Shown: positions 8,184 to 16,229 of the stretch, piece by piece | Layout of the letters: every line of letters begins with the position of its first letter | Numbering within the stretch: position 1 is the first letter of the stretch | Assembly: GCA_046261635.1 (NCBI GenBank) | Contig: JBHEOL010000370.1 | Coordinates: forward strand, 1-21,234 | Length of the DNA stretch: 21,234 nt | Reading direction: 5' to 3' | From: JBHEPS01 sp046261635 | GTDB lineage: Bacteria; Acidobacteriota; Thermoanaerobaculia; Gp7-AA8 | Notes under the pieces: generated by a model | The model's input: only the letters and a program-made list of their open reading frames with translations | The model's database searches: none | What the model was told of the DNA's origin: nothing | Position numbers and translations under genes: made by a program

Positions 8184-8247
8184 AAGCCAGAAACCAGAAG
8201 CCAGAAGCCAGAAGAAAAGTCAGAAGGCAGAAGGCAGAAGGCAGAAG
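8184..8247. repeat. Heptamer array AAGNCAG, left arm of intergenic cluster 2
   Basis: Heptamers run AAGCCAG, AAACCAG, AAGCCAG, AAGCCAG (8184-8211), a short interruption, then AAGTCAG and three AAGGCAG (8217-8244), ending AAG. The 17 bases at 8231-8247 are an exact inverted match to 8385-8401 on the other side of the core repeat. Confidence 0.9.
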
Positions 8248-8269
8248 TAAGTGCAACGGCGAACCCGTT

Positions 8270-8356
8270 GTCAGCCTGAGGGAGCGCCGCGCTGAAGGCG
8301 TCACTTCGCGAGAACCGCGAGCGCGACCGAAGGACCTCAGGATTGCATGATCGTGC
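8270..8356 (+). repeat. Dispersed intergenic core repeat (copy 2)
   Basis: It starts GTCAGCCTGAGGGAGCGCCG and ends CGAAGGACCTCAG followed by ATTGCATGATCGTGC. Copy 3 (13998-14136) has the same order: CTGAGGGAGCGCCGCG, a variable middle, GCGAGCGAAGGATCTCAG, ATTGCAGGATCCTGC. The ends are inverted (CCTGAGG against CCTCAGG) and both copies finish with a near-palindrome around GATC. It has no coding content; the variable middle is GC-rich. Confidence 0.75.
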
Positions 8357-8384
8357 CCCCCCGCCGCCCTTGCCGTTGCCTTTA

Positions 8385-8401
8385 CTTCTGCCTTCTGCCT
8401 T
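8385..8401. repeat. Inverted heptamer arm of cluster 2
   Basis: CTTCTGCCTTCTGCCTT is the exact reverse complement of 8231-8247. It ends 7 bases before the stop codon (8409-8411) of the minus-strand peptidase gene. Confidence 0.9.
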
Positions 8402-8408
8402 GATTCTT

Positions 8409-11291
8409 CTACGGCCTCAGCGTCGTTCCGATCCACCACTGAACGTCGTCTTCGAGGGGAGCGGTGAGCACCTGGGCGACGCCGGCGCGGAGCGCCATGC
8501 CGGGGAGGCGGAGGAGGGGTTGCGGGGAGATCTCGATCGTCGTCTCGAGTCCGGCGACCTCGATCCACTCGCCGCGTGACGATCCTCCTCCGTTCCAGAG
8601 CCGATGCCGCTCGTAGAAGGCGCGCAACGGCCCTCCGAAGCTGAAGCTCGCTTTCTCCCCGCGGTATTCGGTCCCGAAGCCGACTCCGATGGGAAGCGCG
8701 GGAGAGACGATCCTGGTGGAAAGCGCGGAGTGGGGAAGGATCGATCCGGAAGCGCCTCCGAGGACGAATTGCTCCCAGAGTGGGGCGTGGTCGTCGACCG
8801 AGCCGCTGACGACACCGACCGAAAGATACGTATCGGCATATCCGGCGAGCACGCCTGCGCCGCCGAGGGTGCGGGAGGACGCCCCGGAATCCCCGCCGAG
8901 GGACTCGAAGCGGGCCTGAGCATCGAGGCCGAGCCGGATCCGTCCGATCGAACGCCGAAGCTGCGGCTCGATTGCAGCGAACAGGACTCGTCGGTCGAAC
9001 GACCCGTCGCGGTCGTCGATCTGTTCAAGAAGGGCTCCCGCTTCCGCCGAGATGCGCATCGTCCGTCCGGCAAAGCGGGACCATGCGAGAGCGAGCTCTC
9101 CACCACTTCGTTCGAAGTCGTAGAAGCTGTCGCTGCAGGCGAGAATCGAGCTCTCGCATCCGGGCTGCCGGCTCACCTCGTGCTCGGCGGAGAAGAGGTG
9201 TCCGCGAATTTCCACGGGCCATCCACGCCACGCGGACGCGAGGGCGTATCCGGTCTCATCGCCGGTTGCGCCGAGCTCGGCGAGCAGCAGGGAGCTGAAT
9301 CGTCCGACGACATCGCCGGCGCTGAGTCCGACCTCGAGGTTACGCGACGAGGGAAAGAACCCGCCGCCGGTCTGGACGCGGCTCTCCCGGCGGCCGAAGC
9401 CGTAGGCCCTCGATTCGGGAACTGGCTCGACCTGGAGAGGGAGGGGCGGAGTGGGCGTCGGGGGACGGATCGCAGGGGCGAGGCCGGGATCGATCGAGAC
9501 TGGCTCCAGCGCGGCGATCCGCGAGGGGTCGTCGAGTTTGCGAATGTCGAGTCCGTCGGCGTCGATGCTGAGGAAGTAGAGCGCGGAGCCGTCTGCGGCG
9601 GGCGCCGGGGCAAGTGCGGCCCCGAGGCTGCGGGTGAGCTGGCTCGACGTGCCGGCCGGCAGATCGAAGCGGTGGATCTCGAGAAAACCTCCCTGGCCGA
9701 CCAGAGCGTAGAGAGTGTCTTCATCCTGCCACGCCGGCTGGGCGATGAGGCTTCCGTCGGGAACTGAAAGCTCCCTGGTCGCGCCTTCTCCGAGGTGGCG
9801 GAGCATCAGCCGCCAGCGGCCGTTCGAATGCTCGACCCAGGCGATGCTCTCGCCGCCGGGGCTCCATCGAGGAGAGGAGAACGTGGTCTCGACCGAGGGT
9901 GGGGTGAGTGGATCGATGCGGCCGCTCGTGAGATCGACGGTCACGAGCTGCGAGTGCCCGTAGCGATTCCGCACGGCGACCGCGCGAGCTCCATCCGGTG
10001 CGGGATCGGCGTCGCGCACGTCGCCGTATCGAGTGACTCTCCGGACCGAATCGCTCGGCAGGTCCCACAGGAAGAGATCGGGATGGAGCATTCCGTCGGC
10101 ATCGGGCTCGAAACGGACGAAGAGCACGGCCTCGCCGCCCGGAAGAAAGCGGACGTCGCTCGGCTCGGCACCGTCGAGCGCCACTCTTTGGTATTCGGGT
10201 TTGCGGGGGAGTGGCCCGCGCTGCACCGGCGCGACGTCGTCCGGGTCGCGTTCGAGCATCTTCTCGATCCGCTCGACGTACTTTTGCAGCGCCTCCTCGT
10301 CGGGAGCGGTCTCGAAGACGGCGATCGTCGAGGGGCTTCCCCGTTTCCGAAGCACGCTCACCAGGTGCGTGCCATCCTCCGAGACGTCCGGAGCCTCGGT
10401 GGTCCAGGCGAGGTCCTGCCAGAGCTCTCCCTCGCGAAGGTGGGGCTCGATCGCGATCTCGACCTCGACCGCCCTTGCCGTGAGCTCGGCGGTGAATCGG
10501 CGGTAGAGCGCCTGGGGCGAATCGCCGAACACTCCGGCGAACGCGACATCGAAGGAGCGCTTCTCACGCGCGGTCAGGCGGGCCCAAAGGTTGCGCAGCG
10601 AGTGTTCGCCCTCGCGGTCGCGCAGCCACTCGAGGTAGGCCGAACCGACGAGATAGGCCATCGACATCCCCATCCACGTCGTGTGATCGGAGTTCAGGGC
10701 GCCGTACGAGGGGAGTCTTCCCTGCTGGGCCCAGCGCCGGAGGATCGCGGCGCGAATATCGCTGTTCGGCCTCCCGGTTCCCGTGAGCTCTCCTTCGATG
10801 ACGGTCGCGTAGCCTTCGGTCGCCCAGCGGGGTGCGAACGCGATCGGTGAGATCGGCAGAAGAGGCTGGAGCGCGCGGCGGAGAGGGTTGCGGGATGGGC
10901 GCAGCAGATGCGCGAGATGGGCGATCTCGTGAACGGTCAGAAGCTCGATCCAGTCGCGGTTGGCCCCGATCACGGACTCGGGAGAGGGAGGATTGGTCCA
11001 GAGGACCATCCGAGGCCATCCGAGCAGCGGCCACGCGGAACCGTTCGCGGTGGCGTACGGGTCCATGACCAGGACGTCGACCTTCTCCACGATCTCCCAG
11101 CCGACCTCGCGCTCGACGCGTCTCTGCGCATCCTCAATCCGCTCGGCCGCGTAGTGTGCCCACTCCTCCCACGGCTGTGGGTAATGGATGCGAAAGCTCT
11201 CGGTCTCGACCGTCCTCCAGTCCGCATGGGGGGCCTGCGCCGCGAGAGGAAGGGAGAGGAGGATCGCGAAAACTAGAAAACGGAATCGCAT
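8409..11291 (-). CDS. HExxH peptidase, TolB propeller and C-terminal barrel protein
   Basis: From the ATG at 11289-11291 the product is 960 residues. This start is chosen because it is followed at once by a signal peptide (hydrophobic LVFAILLSLPLAAQA); upstream in-frame starts such as 11330 would put extra residues before it. Residues 23-270 are a gluzincin-like domain: HEIAH at 121-125, then the third zinc ligand candidate E159 in WATEGYA. This spacing fits the peptidase MA/M1-type clan. About residues 290-625 carry TolB-like propeller strands (WSPGGESIAWVE, DADPAPDGARAVAV). From about 640 to the end there are alternating beta strands with aromatic and glycine-rich turns and a closing WWIGTTLRP, consistent with an outer-membrane barrel. 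The three parts predict a surface-exposed or periplasmic metalloprotease. Its stop lies next to intergenic cluster 2; the 11404 gene is divergent from its start. Substrate unknown. Confidence 0.85.
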   Translation of the reverse strand: MRFRFLVFAILLSLPLAAQAPHADWRTVETESFRIHYPQPWEEWAHYAAERIEDAQRRVEREVGWEIVEKVDVLVMDPYATANGSAWPLLGWPRMVLWTNPPSPESVIGANRDWIELLTVHEIAHLAHLLRPSRNPLRRALQPLLPISPIAFAPRWATEGYATVIEGELTGTGRPNSDIRAAILRRWAQQGRLPSYGALNSDHTTWMGMSMAYLVGSAYLEWLRDREGEHSLRNLWARLTAREKRSFDVAFAGVFGDSPQALYRRFTAELTARAVEVEIAIEPHLREGELWQDLAWTTEAPDVSEDGTHLVSVLRKRGSPSTIAVFETAPDEEALQKYVERIEKMLERDPDDVAPVQRGPLPRKPEYQRVALDGAEPSDVRFLPGGEAVLFVRFEPDADGMLHPDLFLWDLPSDSVRRVTRYGDVRDADPAPDGARAVAVRNRYGHSQLVTVDLTSGRIDPLTPPSVETTFSSPRWSPGGESIAWVEHSNGRWRLMLRHLGEGATRELSVPDGSLIAQPAWQDEDTLYALVGQGGFLEIHRFDLPAGTSSQLTRSLGAALAPAPAADGSALYFLSIDADGLDIRKLDDPSRIAALEPVSIDPGLAPAIRPPTPTPPLPLQVEPVPESRAYGFGRRESRVQTGGGFFPSSRNLEVGLSAGDVVGRFSSLLLAELGATGDETGYALASAWRGWPVEIRGHLFSAEHEVSRQPGCESSILACSDSFYDFERSGGELALAWSRFAGRTMRISAEAGALLEQIDDRDGSFDRRVLFAAIEPQLRRSIGRIRLGLDAQARFESLGGDSGASSRTLGGAGVLAGYADTYLSVGVVSGSVDDHAPLWEQFVLGGASGSILPHSALSTRIVSPALPIGVGFGTEYRGEKASFSFGGPLRAFYERHRLWNGGGSSRGEWIEVAGLETTIEISPQPLLRLPGMALRAGVAQVLTAPLEDDVQWWIGTTLRP

Positions 11292-11403
11292 GCGAAGGAT
11301 TGTAAGGGAGAGCGGCTGCCCTGGCTTCATGCCGAGGTCTTCCCTATTCCGGCTGGTGAGGGAGTAAGATGTTCGCTCTTTCCTACACACTTCGGAGGAA
11401 CCG

Positions 11404-13929
11404 ATGCGAATCCGCTCCCTGTTCGTCGCGATTGCGATCGCCGTCGTTGCCGCTGCATTCCCCGCTGCTGCCTGTGAGCTCGAGATCAACCTCGACTGCT
11501 CCGGCGGAAGCTGCAGAGCCGAGACCCGCAACACCGGACCCTCCTGCGGAGGATTGGTTTACACCGGGATCTTCGCCGAGTCGGAAACGTCTTCGGTCCG
11601 CTTTTCGAATGCGACGACGAACGGCTTTCTGCCCCAATGCTTCAGCTCGGACGATTTTCAGGGAGGGGAGGATTACTTTCCTTTCGCTTTCTGCTTCGGC
11701 GAGCGGACCCTTCCCGCCGGAGTGACCTTCGCGATGACTGCGGGCGTGTCGGGTGCGGCCTTCGACACGGCGCTCCAGGGATTCACGATGGTGGTCAATC
11801 CGGCGACCGACGACATCATCGCGATGGCGACGACCTTCGACGAGATCCTCGTGCCGACCTGCACTCCGACGCTGGCGGCGCCGGGGCAGGTCCCTTCGGG
11901 AATCGCATATCCGGTGGGTTGGACCGAGGTGTCGCAGCCGGGGGCGATCTACGAAGTGCTGGAGGCGACCGACCCGGGGTTCACGCAGAACGTCGTGACC
12001 AGGACCACCTCGTCGCGTACTGCTTCGTTCAACCACGCCGTATCGGCGACGACGAATTACTACTACAAGGTGCGCGCGGTGACGTGCGGCAATGAGGCCG
12101 GGACCTTCTCCGAGATCGGCCGCACGACCGTCGTCGCTGCGCTTCCTCCCACTTCCTCCGAGTTCGAGATCGTAGCTCCCCTCGGGACGAACGTTCCGTT
12201 GCGCCAGCAGGTGTTCATCCCGAACCCCGGCGGCGTGATCAGCTACTCGCTCAGCGTCGACCAGCCGTGGCTCACGGTGGAGCCCGCCTCGGGCACCATC
12301 TCGGGCAACGGCGCCACCGTGACGATGACCGCGCAGCCGGGCTCTCTCCCGGTCGGTGCGACGACCGCGACGTTGAGCGTGACCTACACCCCGGCTGGCA
12401 AGACCGCCGTTTCTGCCAGCACGACCTCCATCCCCGTCTCGGTGACGCTCGTGACCCCGGTGGCGTCGGGTGGCAAGTCGGCTCCGCCGGCGAATGCGCT
12501 CGTCATCCCCGCGGTGGCGCGCGTGTCGGGCGGCGCCGAGTTCCAGTCGGATGTCCGGCTCACCAACCGGAACTCCGCCCCGGTCGACTACGAGTTGCTG
12601 TTCACCCCGAGTAACGCGAACGGACTCGAACAGGGCAAGCGGACGACCCTTCGTCTCCTCTCCGGGCAGACCGTGGCTCTCGACAACATCGTGAAGAACT
12701 TCTTCGGTTTCGCCGCGCCTGGCGACACGGTCGGCGGCGCTCTCGAGATCCGCCCGCTCAAGACCTCGGGTACGCTGACATTCGCTTCGAGCCGGACCTA
12801 CGCGACGACGCCGGCCGGCACGCTCGGCCAATTCATTCCGGCCATCCCGGTCGCGAATTTCATCGGGACGCCGATCCAGCTCCCCAACCAGCCGCCTCCC
12901 TCAGGAGGGGTGGGGACGATCAGTCTTCAGCAGGTCGCCGTGAACTCGACCTTCCGCACGAACATCGGACTGGTGGAGGGTTCGGGAAAGCCGGCGAGCG
13001 GCAGGATTCGCGTCCTCCGGGCGAACGGACAACTCGTCAAGGAGGAGCCGTTCACGCTCCAGCCTTCCGAGCATCAGCAGTTCGCTCTGGGCGACAAGCT
13101 CCAGGGAACGACCCTCGACGACGGCCGCGTCGAGATCGTTCTCGACTCCGACACGGGGCTCGTGACCGGCTACGCCTCGGTAATCGACAACGCGACTGCC
13201 GATCCTTTCCTCGTCGCACCGGTCCAGCCGGCGACGATCTCCTCGCGCCGTTACGTGCTTCCCGGTGTAGCCGCGCTCGATAACCCGGGGGCCAACTTCT
13301 ACTCCGACATCCGCCTTTACAACGCAGGTGCGAGCACGGTGTCCGTGCAGATGCGTTTCCATGCGCTTCCTGGATTATCCGGAGGGGGTACGACCCGGTC
13401 GGTCTCGATTCCTCCGGGAGAGGTGCGCGCGTTCGACAACGTTCTCGTCTCGGAGTTCGCCCTCGCCAATACCGGCGGCGCCCTGGTCCTCGACACGCCG
13501 TCCGACAGCTCGCTCGTCGTGACGGGGCGGACCTTCAGCCGCGGGGCGACCGGAACGTTCGGCCAGTTCATCCCGGCTCTCACCTCGGCGGAAGGAACCG
13601 CGCTCGGCGAGCGCCCTCTCGAGATCCTCCAGGTCGAGCAGAGCGGCGAGTTCCGGTCGAACATCGGCCTGGTGGAGCTGACCGGGAACCCGGTCTCCGT
13701 CCGGATCCGCACGACGCTTCCCGATTCCCGCGTTGCCGCGGTCGTGGAGAGAACTCTCGCCGGGAACGAGGTGCAGCAGCTCAACCAGTTCCTCCGCGAT
13801 CTCAACGTCGGCCAGGTCTACAACGGCCGCATCAGCGTCGAGGTCATCGGTGGGAGCGGCCGCATCGCGACCTACGGTTCGGTCGTCGACAACCGGACCA
13901 ACGATCCGACCTACGTGCCGGGACAGTAA
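11404..13929 (+). CDS. Large secreted protein with repeated beta-sandwich modules
   Basis: This is 841 residues, with GGAGG placed before the ATG (AGGAACCGATG). A Sec signal peptide covers about 1-23 (ends AAAFPAAA, then C24). Residues 24-150 form a Cys-containing N-terminal domain. About 151-248 resembles a fibronectin type III domain, and about 250-350 a BACON-like Ig domain (PWLTVEPASGTISG). The rest is two copies of a two-module unit. Module A starts near 363 (LVIPAVARVSG...FQSDVRLTNRN) and again near 615 (YVLPGVAALDN...FYSDIRLYNAG). Module B starts near 503 (FRTNIGLVEGSG, ...YASVIDNATADPF) and again near 741 (FRSNIGLVELTG, ...YGSVVDNRTNDPT). Both A modules end in the same TFGQFIPA or TLGQFIPA motif. 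No enzyme motif was seen. A surface or extracellular adhesion or matrix role is likely but inferred. It is divergent from the peptidase gene (112-base gap). Confidence 0.85.
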   Translation: MRIRSLFVAIAIAVVAAAFPAAACELEINLDCSGGSCRAETRNTGPSCGGLVYTGIFAESETSSVRFSNATTNGFLPQCFSSDDFQGGEDYFPFAFCFGERTLPAGVTFAMTAGVSGAAFDTALQGFTMVVNPATDDIIAMATTFDEILVPTCTPTLAAPGQVPSGIAYPVGWTEVSQPGAIYEVLEATDPGFTQNVVTRTTSSRTASFNHAVSATTNYYYKVRAVTCGNEAGTFSEIGRTTVVAALPPTSSEFEIVAPLGTNVPLRQQVFIPNPGGVISYSLSVDQPWLTVEPASGTISGNGATVTMTAQPGSLPVGATTATLSVTYTPAGKTAVSASTTSIPVSVTLVTPVASGGKSAPPANALVIPAVARVSGGAEFQSDVRLTNRNSAPVDYELLFTPSNANGLEQGKRTTLRLLSGQTVALDNIVKNFFGFAAPGDTVGGALEIRPLKTSGTLTFASSRTYATTPAGTLGQFIPAIPVANFIGTPIQLPNQPPPSGGVGTISLQQVAVNSTFRTNIGLVEGSGKPASGRIRVLRANGQLVKEEPFTLQPSEHQQFALGDKLQGTTLDDGRVEIVLDSDTGLVTGYASVIDNATADPFLVAPVQPATISSRRYVLPGVAALDNPGANFYSDIRLYNAGASTVSVQMRFHALPGLSGGGTTRSVSIPPGEVRAFDNVLVSEFALANTGGALVLDTPSDSSLVVTGRTFSRGATGTFGQFIPALTSAEGTALGERPLEILQVEQSGEFRSNIGLVELTGNPVSVRIRTTLPDSRVAAVVERTLAGNEVQQLNQFLRDLNVGQVYNGRISVEVIGGSGRIATYGSVVDNRTNDPTYVPGQ

Positions 13930-13933
13930 AAGC

Positions 13934-13968
13934 GGGGACCAGGGGTTAGGGACCAGGGGCCAGGGAAA
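13934..13968. repeat. Heptamer array, left arm of intergenic cluster 3
   Basis: Period-7 units GGGGACC, AGGGGTT, AGGGACC, AGGGGCC, AGGGAAA begin 4 bases after the stop codon at 13929. They match, in inverted orientation, the CCCTAGC units at 14218-14249. This array differs in sequence from the AAGNCAG family but has the same period and position. Confidence 0.75.
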
Positions 13969-13997
13969 ACCAGAAGCTGGAGGCAGGAGGAATTCGC

Positions 13998-14136
13998 GTC
14001 ATCCTGAGAGGCTGTGAAAGAAACCAACGCGGCCCCTCTGGTTTCTTTCACAGCCTCTGAGGGAGCGCCGCGAAAAAGAACGAGCCTGCTTCGCCTGCGG
14101 GCGCGAGCGAAGGATCTCAGAATTGCAGGATCCTGC
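13998..14136 (+). repeat. Dispersed intergenic core repeat (copy 3), interrupted
   Basis: It starts GTCATCCTGAG and continues, after a 48-bp insertion, CTGAGGGAGCGCCGCG, then GCGAGCGAAGGATCTCAG and ATTGCAGGATCCTGC. The last 12 bases form a perfect palindrome (GCAGGA/TCCTGC). The rest of 13930-14226 has no coding potential that I can support. Confidence 0.75.
14009..14056. mobile_element. 48-bp palindromic insertion in core copy 3 (REP/MITE-like)
   Basis: Arms AGGCTGTGAAAGAAACCA and TGGTTTCTTTCACAGCCT pair perfectly around a 12-base loop, extending by 2 more bases into the flanks. CTGAG occurs immediately before (14004-14008) and after (14057-14061). Removing the 48 bp and one CTGAG restores the sequence order seen in copy 2. 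That is what a 5-bp target duplication would look like. Mobility is inferred; no transposase is present. Confidence 0.55.
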
Positions 14137-14217
14137 TACCTGCCTTGACCCCTGCCGCGGCACTGAGCGCGATCCTGCCATTCGGAGATCCTTCGTCGGC
14201 TGCCGGCTTTTGATTTT

Positions 14218-14249
14218 CCCTAGCCCCTAGTCCCTAGCCCCTAGCCCCT
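14218..14249. repeat. Heptamer array, right arm of cluster 3, entering the ATPase gene
   Basis: Units CCCTAGC, CCCTAGT, CCCTAGC, CCCTAGC are followed by CCCTG. On the minus strand this encodes the final residues of the ABC ATPase and its TAG stop (14227-14229). Confidence 0.9.
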
Positions 14250-14955
14250 GCTCTTGGATCAGTCCGTCCTGGACGTGGACGACGCGTCCCGCGCGGTTTG
14301 CGAGGGCGGGATCGTGGGTGATGATGACGAGCGTTCGGCCCTGTTCCCACAGCTCGCTGAAGACGTTCATGATGTCGCCTCCCGAGCTCGTGTCGAGGTT
14401 TCCGGTCGGCTCGTCGGCGAGGATGATGTCCGGATCCATGGCGAGCGCACGGGCGATCGCGACGCGCTGCATCTGGCCGCCCGACAGTTCGGTCGGCTTG
14501 TGCTCCATGCGGTCGCCGAGGCCGACGCGATCGAGGAACTTGGCCGTTCTCTGCCGCCGTTCCTTCTGCCCGATACCGCCGAAGATCATCGGCATTTCGA
14601 CGTTCTCGAACGCGGTGATGTGGGGGAGGAGGTTGAAGTTCTGGAACACGAAGCCGACGCAGCGGTTCCGAATGTCGGCGAGGGCGTCGCGTGAAAGGCC
14701 CTTCACGTGCTCGCCGGCGATCTTGTAGGTTCCTTCGGTCGGAGTGTCGAGGCAGCCGATGAGGTTCATCAGGGTCGACTTTCCCGAGCCGGAGGGGCCG
14801 ACGATCGCGACGAACTCACCGCGTCCGATGTGGAGGTCGATCCCCTTGAGAGCTTCGACCTTCACCTTTCCCGTGTCGTAGATCTTGCGGATACCGCGCA
14901 TGTCGATCATCGAGCCGTTCTGCTGCGCGTGTTCCTGTGGATGTCCGGTCGTCAT
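14227..14955 (-). CDS. ABC transporter ATPase, MacB/LolD type
   Basis: This is 242 residues, with ATG at 14953-14955 and AGGAG upstream. All nucleotide-binding motifs are intact: Walker A GPSGSGKST, Q-loop FQNFNLLP, signature LSGGQMQR, Walker B ILADEPTGNLD, and H-loop ITHD. It belongs to the small stand-alone ATPases that pair with FtsX/MacB permeases and couple ATP hydrolysis to mechanotransmission. Here it follows the two permeases in one operon, with a 13-base gap. The tail after VVHVQDGLIQEQ is GLGARD, encoded wholly by the heptamer array; this part is outside the conserved fold. High confidence in the class; substrate unknown. Confidence 0.95.
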   Translation of the reverse strand: MTTGHPQEHAQQNGSMIDMRGIRKIYDTGKVKVEALKGIDLHIGRGEFVAIVGPSGSGKSTLMNLIGCLDTPTEGTYKIAGEHVKGLSRDALADIRNRCVGFVFQNFNLLPHITAFENVEMPMIFGGIGQKERRQRTAKFLDRVGLGDRMEHKPTELSGGQMQRVAIARALAMDPDIILADEPTGNLDTSSGGDIMNVFSELWEQGRTLVIITHDPALANRAGRVVHVQDGLIQEQGLGARD

Positions 14956-14968
14956 TCTGAGCTCCTGC

Positions 14969-16222
14969 TCACTCGTATCGAAGTGTGGTGGCGGGGTCGA
15001 TCGACGCGGCCCGGCGGGCGGGGAAGTACCCGGCGAGGACGCCGATCGAGCCGAGGATCAGAGCCACGATGATGCCGATCTCGATGGACAGTGTCGGCTT
15101 GCCGAGGAACTCCATGACGTCGTTCCCCTGGGTCGGAATCAAGCTCATCCCCGTGACCATGAGAATGGCCATGACGATTCCGATGGCGCCTCCCACCAGC
15201 GTGTAGGTGAGCCCCTCCAGGAGGAAGGGCCCGATGATCCAGAGCCGTCGCGAGCCGAGGGCCATCTTCACACCGATCTCTCGCGTGCGTTCCTTGACGA
15301 CGGCGTACATGATGTTCGCGACGCCGACGCCGCCGATCAGCAGAGTCAGCGCGCCGATGATGCCGAGGAAGATCTGGATGCCGAGGGTCATGTTCGTCAT
15401 CACCTTCGACGACTCGACCGTGTCCCAGGTCGGAAAGACGCGCTCGTCGGTCGGGTCGTAGCCGTACTTCGCGCCGAAGATCTCGTTGAGCCTTCGCAGC
15501 GCGCCTTTCATGTCATCCGGCTCGCTCACCTGGATCAGGAGGTTGTTCAGCCGCTCCCGGCCGAACTGCGCCTTGAAAGTCGTGATCGGAACGACGGCGT
15601 GATCACCGTCGGGGCCGCCGTAGGAGCCCATCTGCCGCTTGTACTGCATGACCCCGATGACCGTGTAAGGAGCGTTGTTGATCAGCATCGTCTTGCCGAC
15701 GGGATCCTCGTCCCCGAAGATGTCTTCCGCCATCTCGTTGCCGAGAAAGACCACCCGGCGTCGATTCTGCTCGTCTGCGGGAGTGAGGAACCGGCCGCCG
15801 GCCTGCGGGTAGTGCTTCCGCACCTCCCCATACTCCCAGCTCACCCCATTGACCCGTCCGTTGACCGTCTTTTTGCCGTAGGCGAGCGCGGTTCGCCAGG
15901 AGACCATCTCGCCGATCACGGCGGAGAGCTCCGGCATGCGATTTTCGAGATAGCGGACATCGTCGAGTTGGAGGCGGACTGGCCTTCCGGGGGGCATCCC
16001 TTTCCATGGCTTGGATGTCTCGCCCATCCAGAGGACGGCGATGTTCTCGCCCATGGCCCGCCGGTTCTTCCCGAGCTGCAGTTTGAGCCCTTCGCCGAAC
16101 GCGAGCAAAAGGAGAATCGCCACCGTTCCCCACGCGATCGCGGCGATCGTGAGGTACGCGCGTTTCTTCTGAATCTGCGCCGACTGGGCGAACATCTGGA
16201 AAATGACTCGAAGGTTGCGCAT
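14969..16222 (-). CDS. MacB-like ABC transporter permease (second of pair)
   Basis: This is 417 residues, with GAGGA before ATG at 16220-16222. One TM segment lies near residues 22-44, followed by a periplasmic domain of about 230 residues with MacB_PCD features (GGRFLTPAD, VVFLGNEMAEDIFG, DPVGKT, PYTVIGVM). Three C-terminal TM segments follow, with the FtsX motif NIMYAVVKERTREIGVKMALG before the third. It ends APARRAAxxDPAxxLRYE-like (FPARRAASIDPATTLRYE). It starts 7 bases after the stop of the upstream permease, so translation is probably coupled. The two permeases are paralogues and likely form a heterodimer with one ATPase. Confidence 0.93.
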   Translation of the reverse strand: MRNLRVIFQMFAQSAQIQKKRAYLTIAAIAWGTVAILLLLAFGEGLKLQLGKNRRAMGENIAVLWMGETSKPWKGMPPGRPVRLQLDDVRYLENRMPELSAVIGEMVSWRTALAYGKKTVNGRVNGVSWEYGEVRKHYPQAGGRFLTPADEQNRRRVVFLGNEMAEDIFGDEDPVGKTMLINNAPYTVIGVMQYKRQMGSYGGPDGDHAVVPITTFKAQFGRERLNNLLIQVSEPDDMKGALRRLNEIFGAKYGYDPTDERVFPTWDTVESSKVMTNMTLGIQIFLGIIGALTLLIGGVGVANIMYAVVKERTREIGVKMALGSRRLWIIGPFLLEGLTYTLVGGAIGIVMAILMVTGMSLIPTQGNDVMEFLGKPTLSIEIGIIVALILGSIGVLAGYFPARRAASIDPATTLRYE

Positions 16223-16229
16223 CGGGTCC

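Noticed and set aside
14007..14058. 20-bp-arm hairpin as a terminator for the secreted-protein gene
   Set aside because: No T-run follows on either strand and it lies inside a repeat core with flanking direct repeats, so an inserted element fits better.
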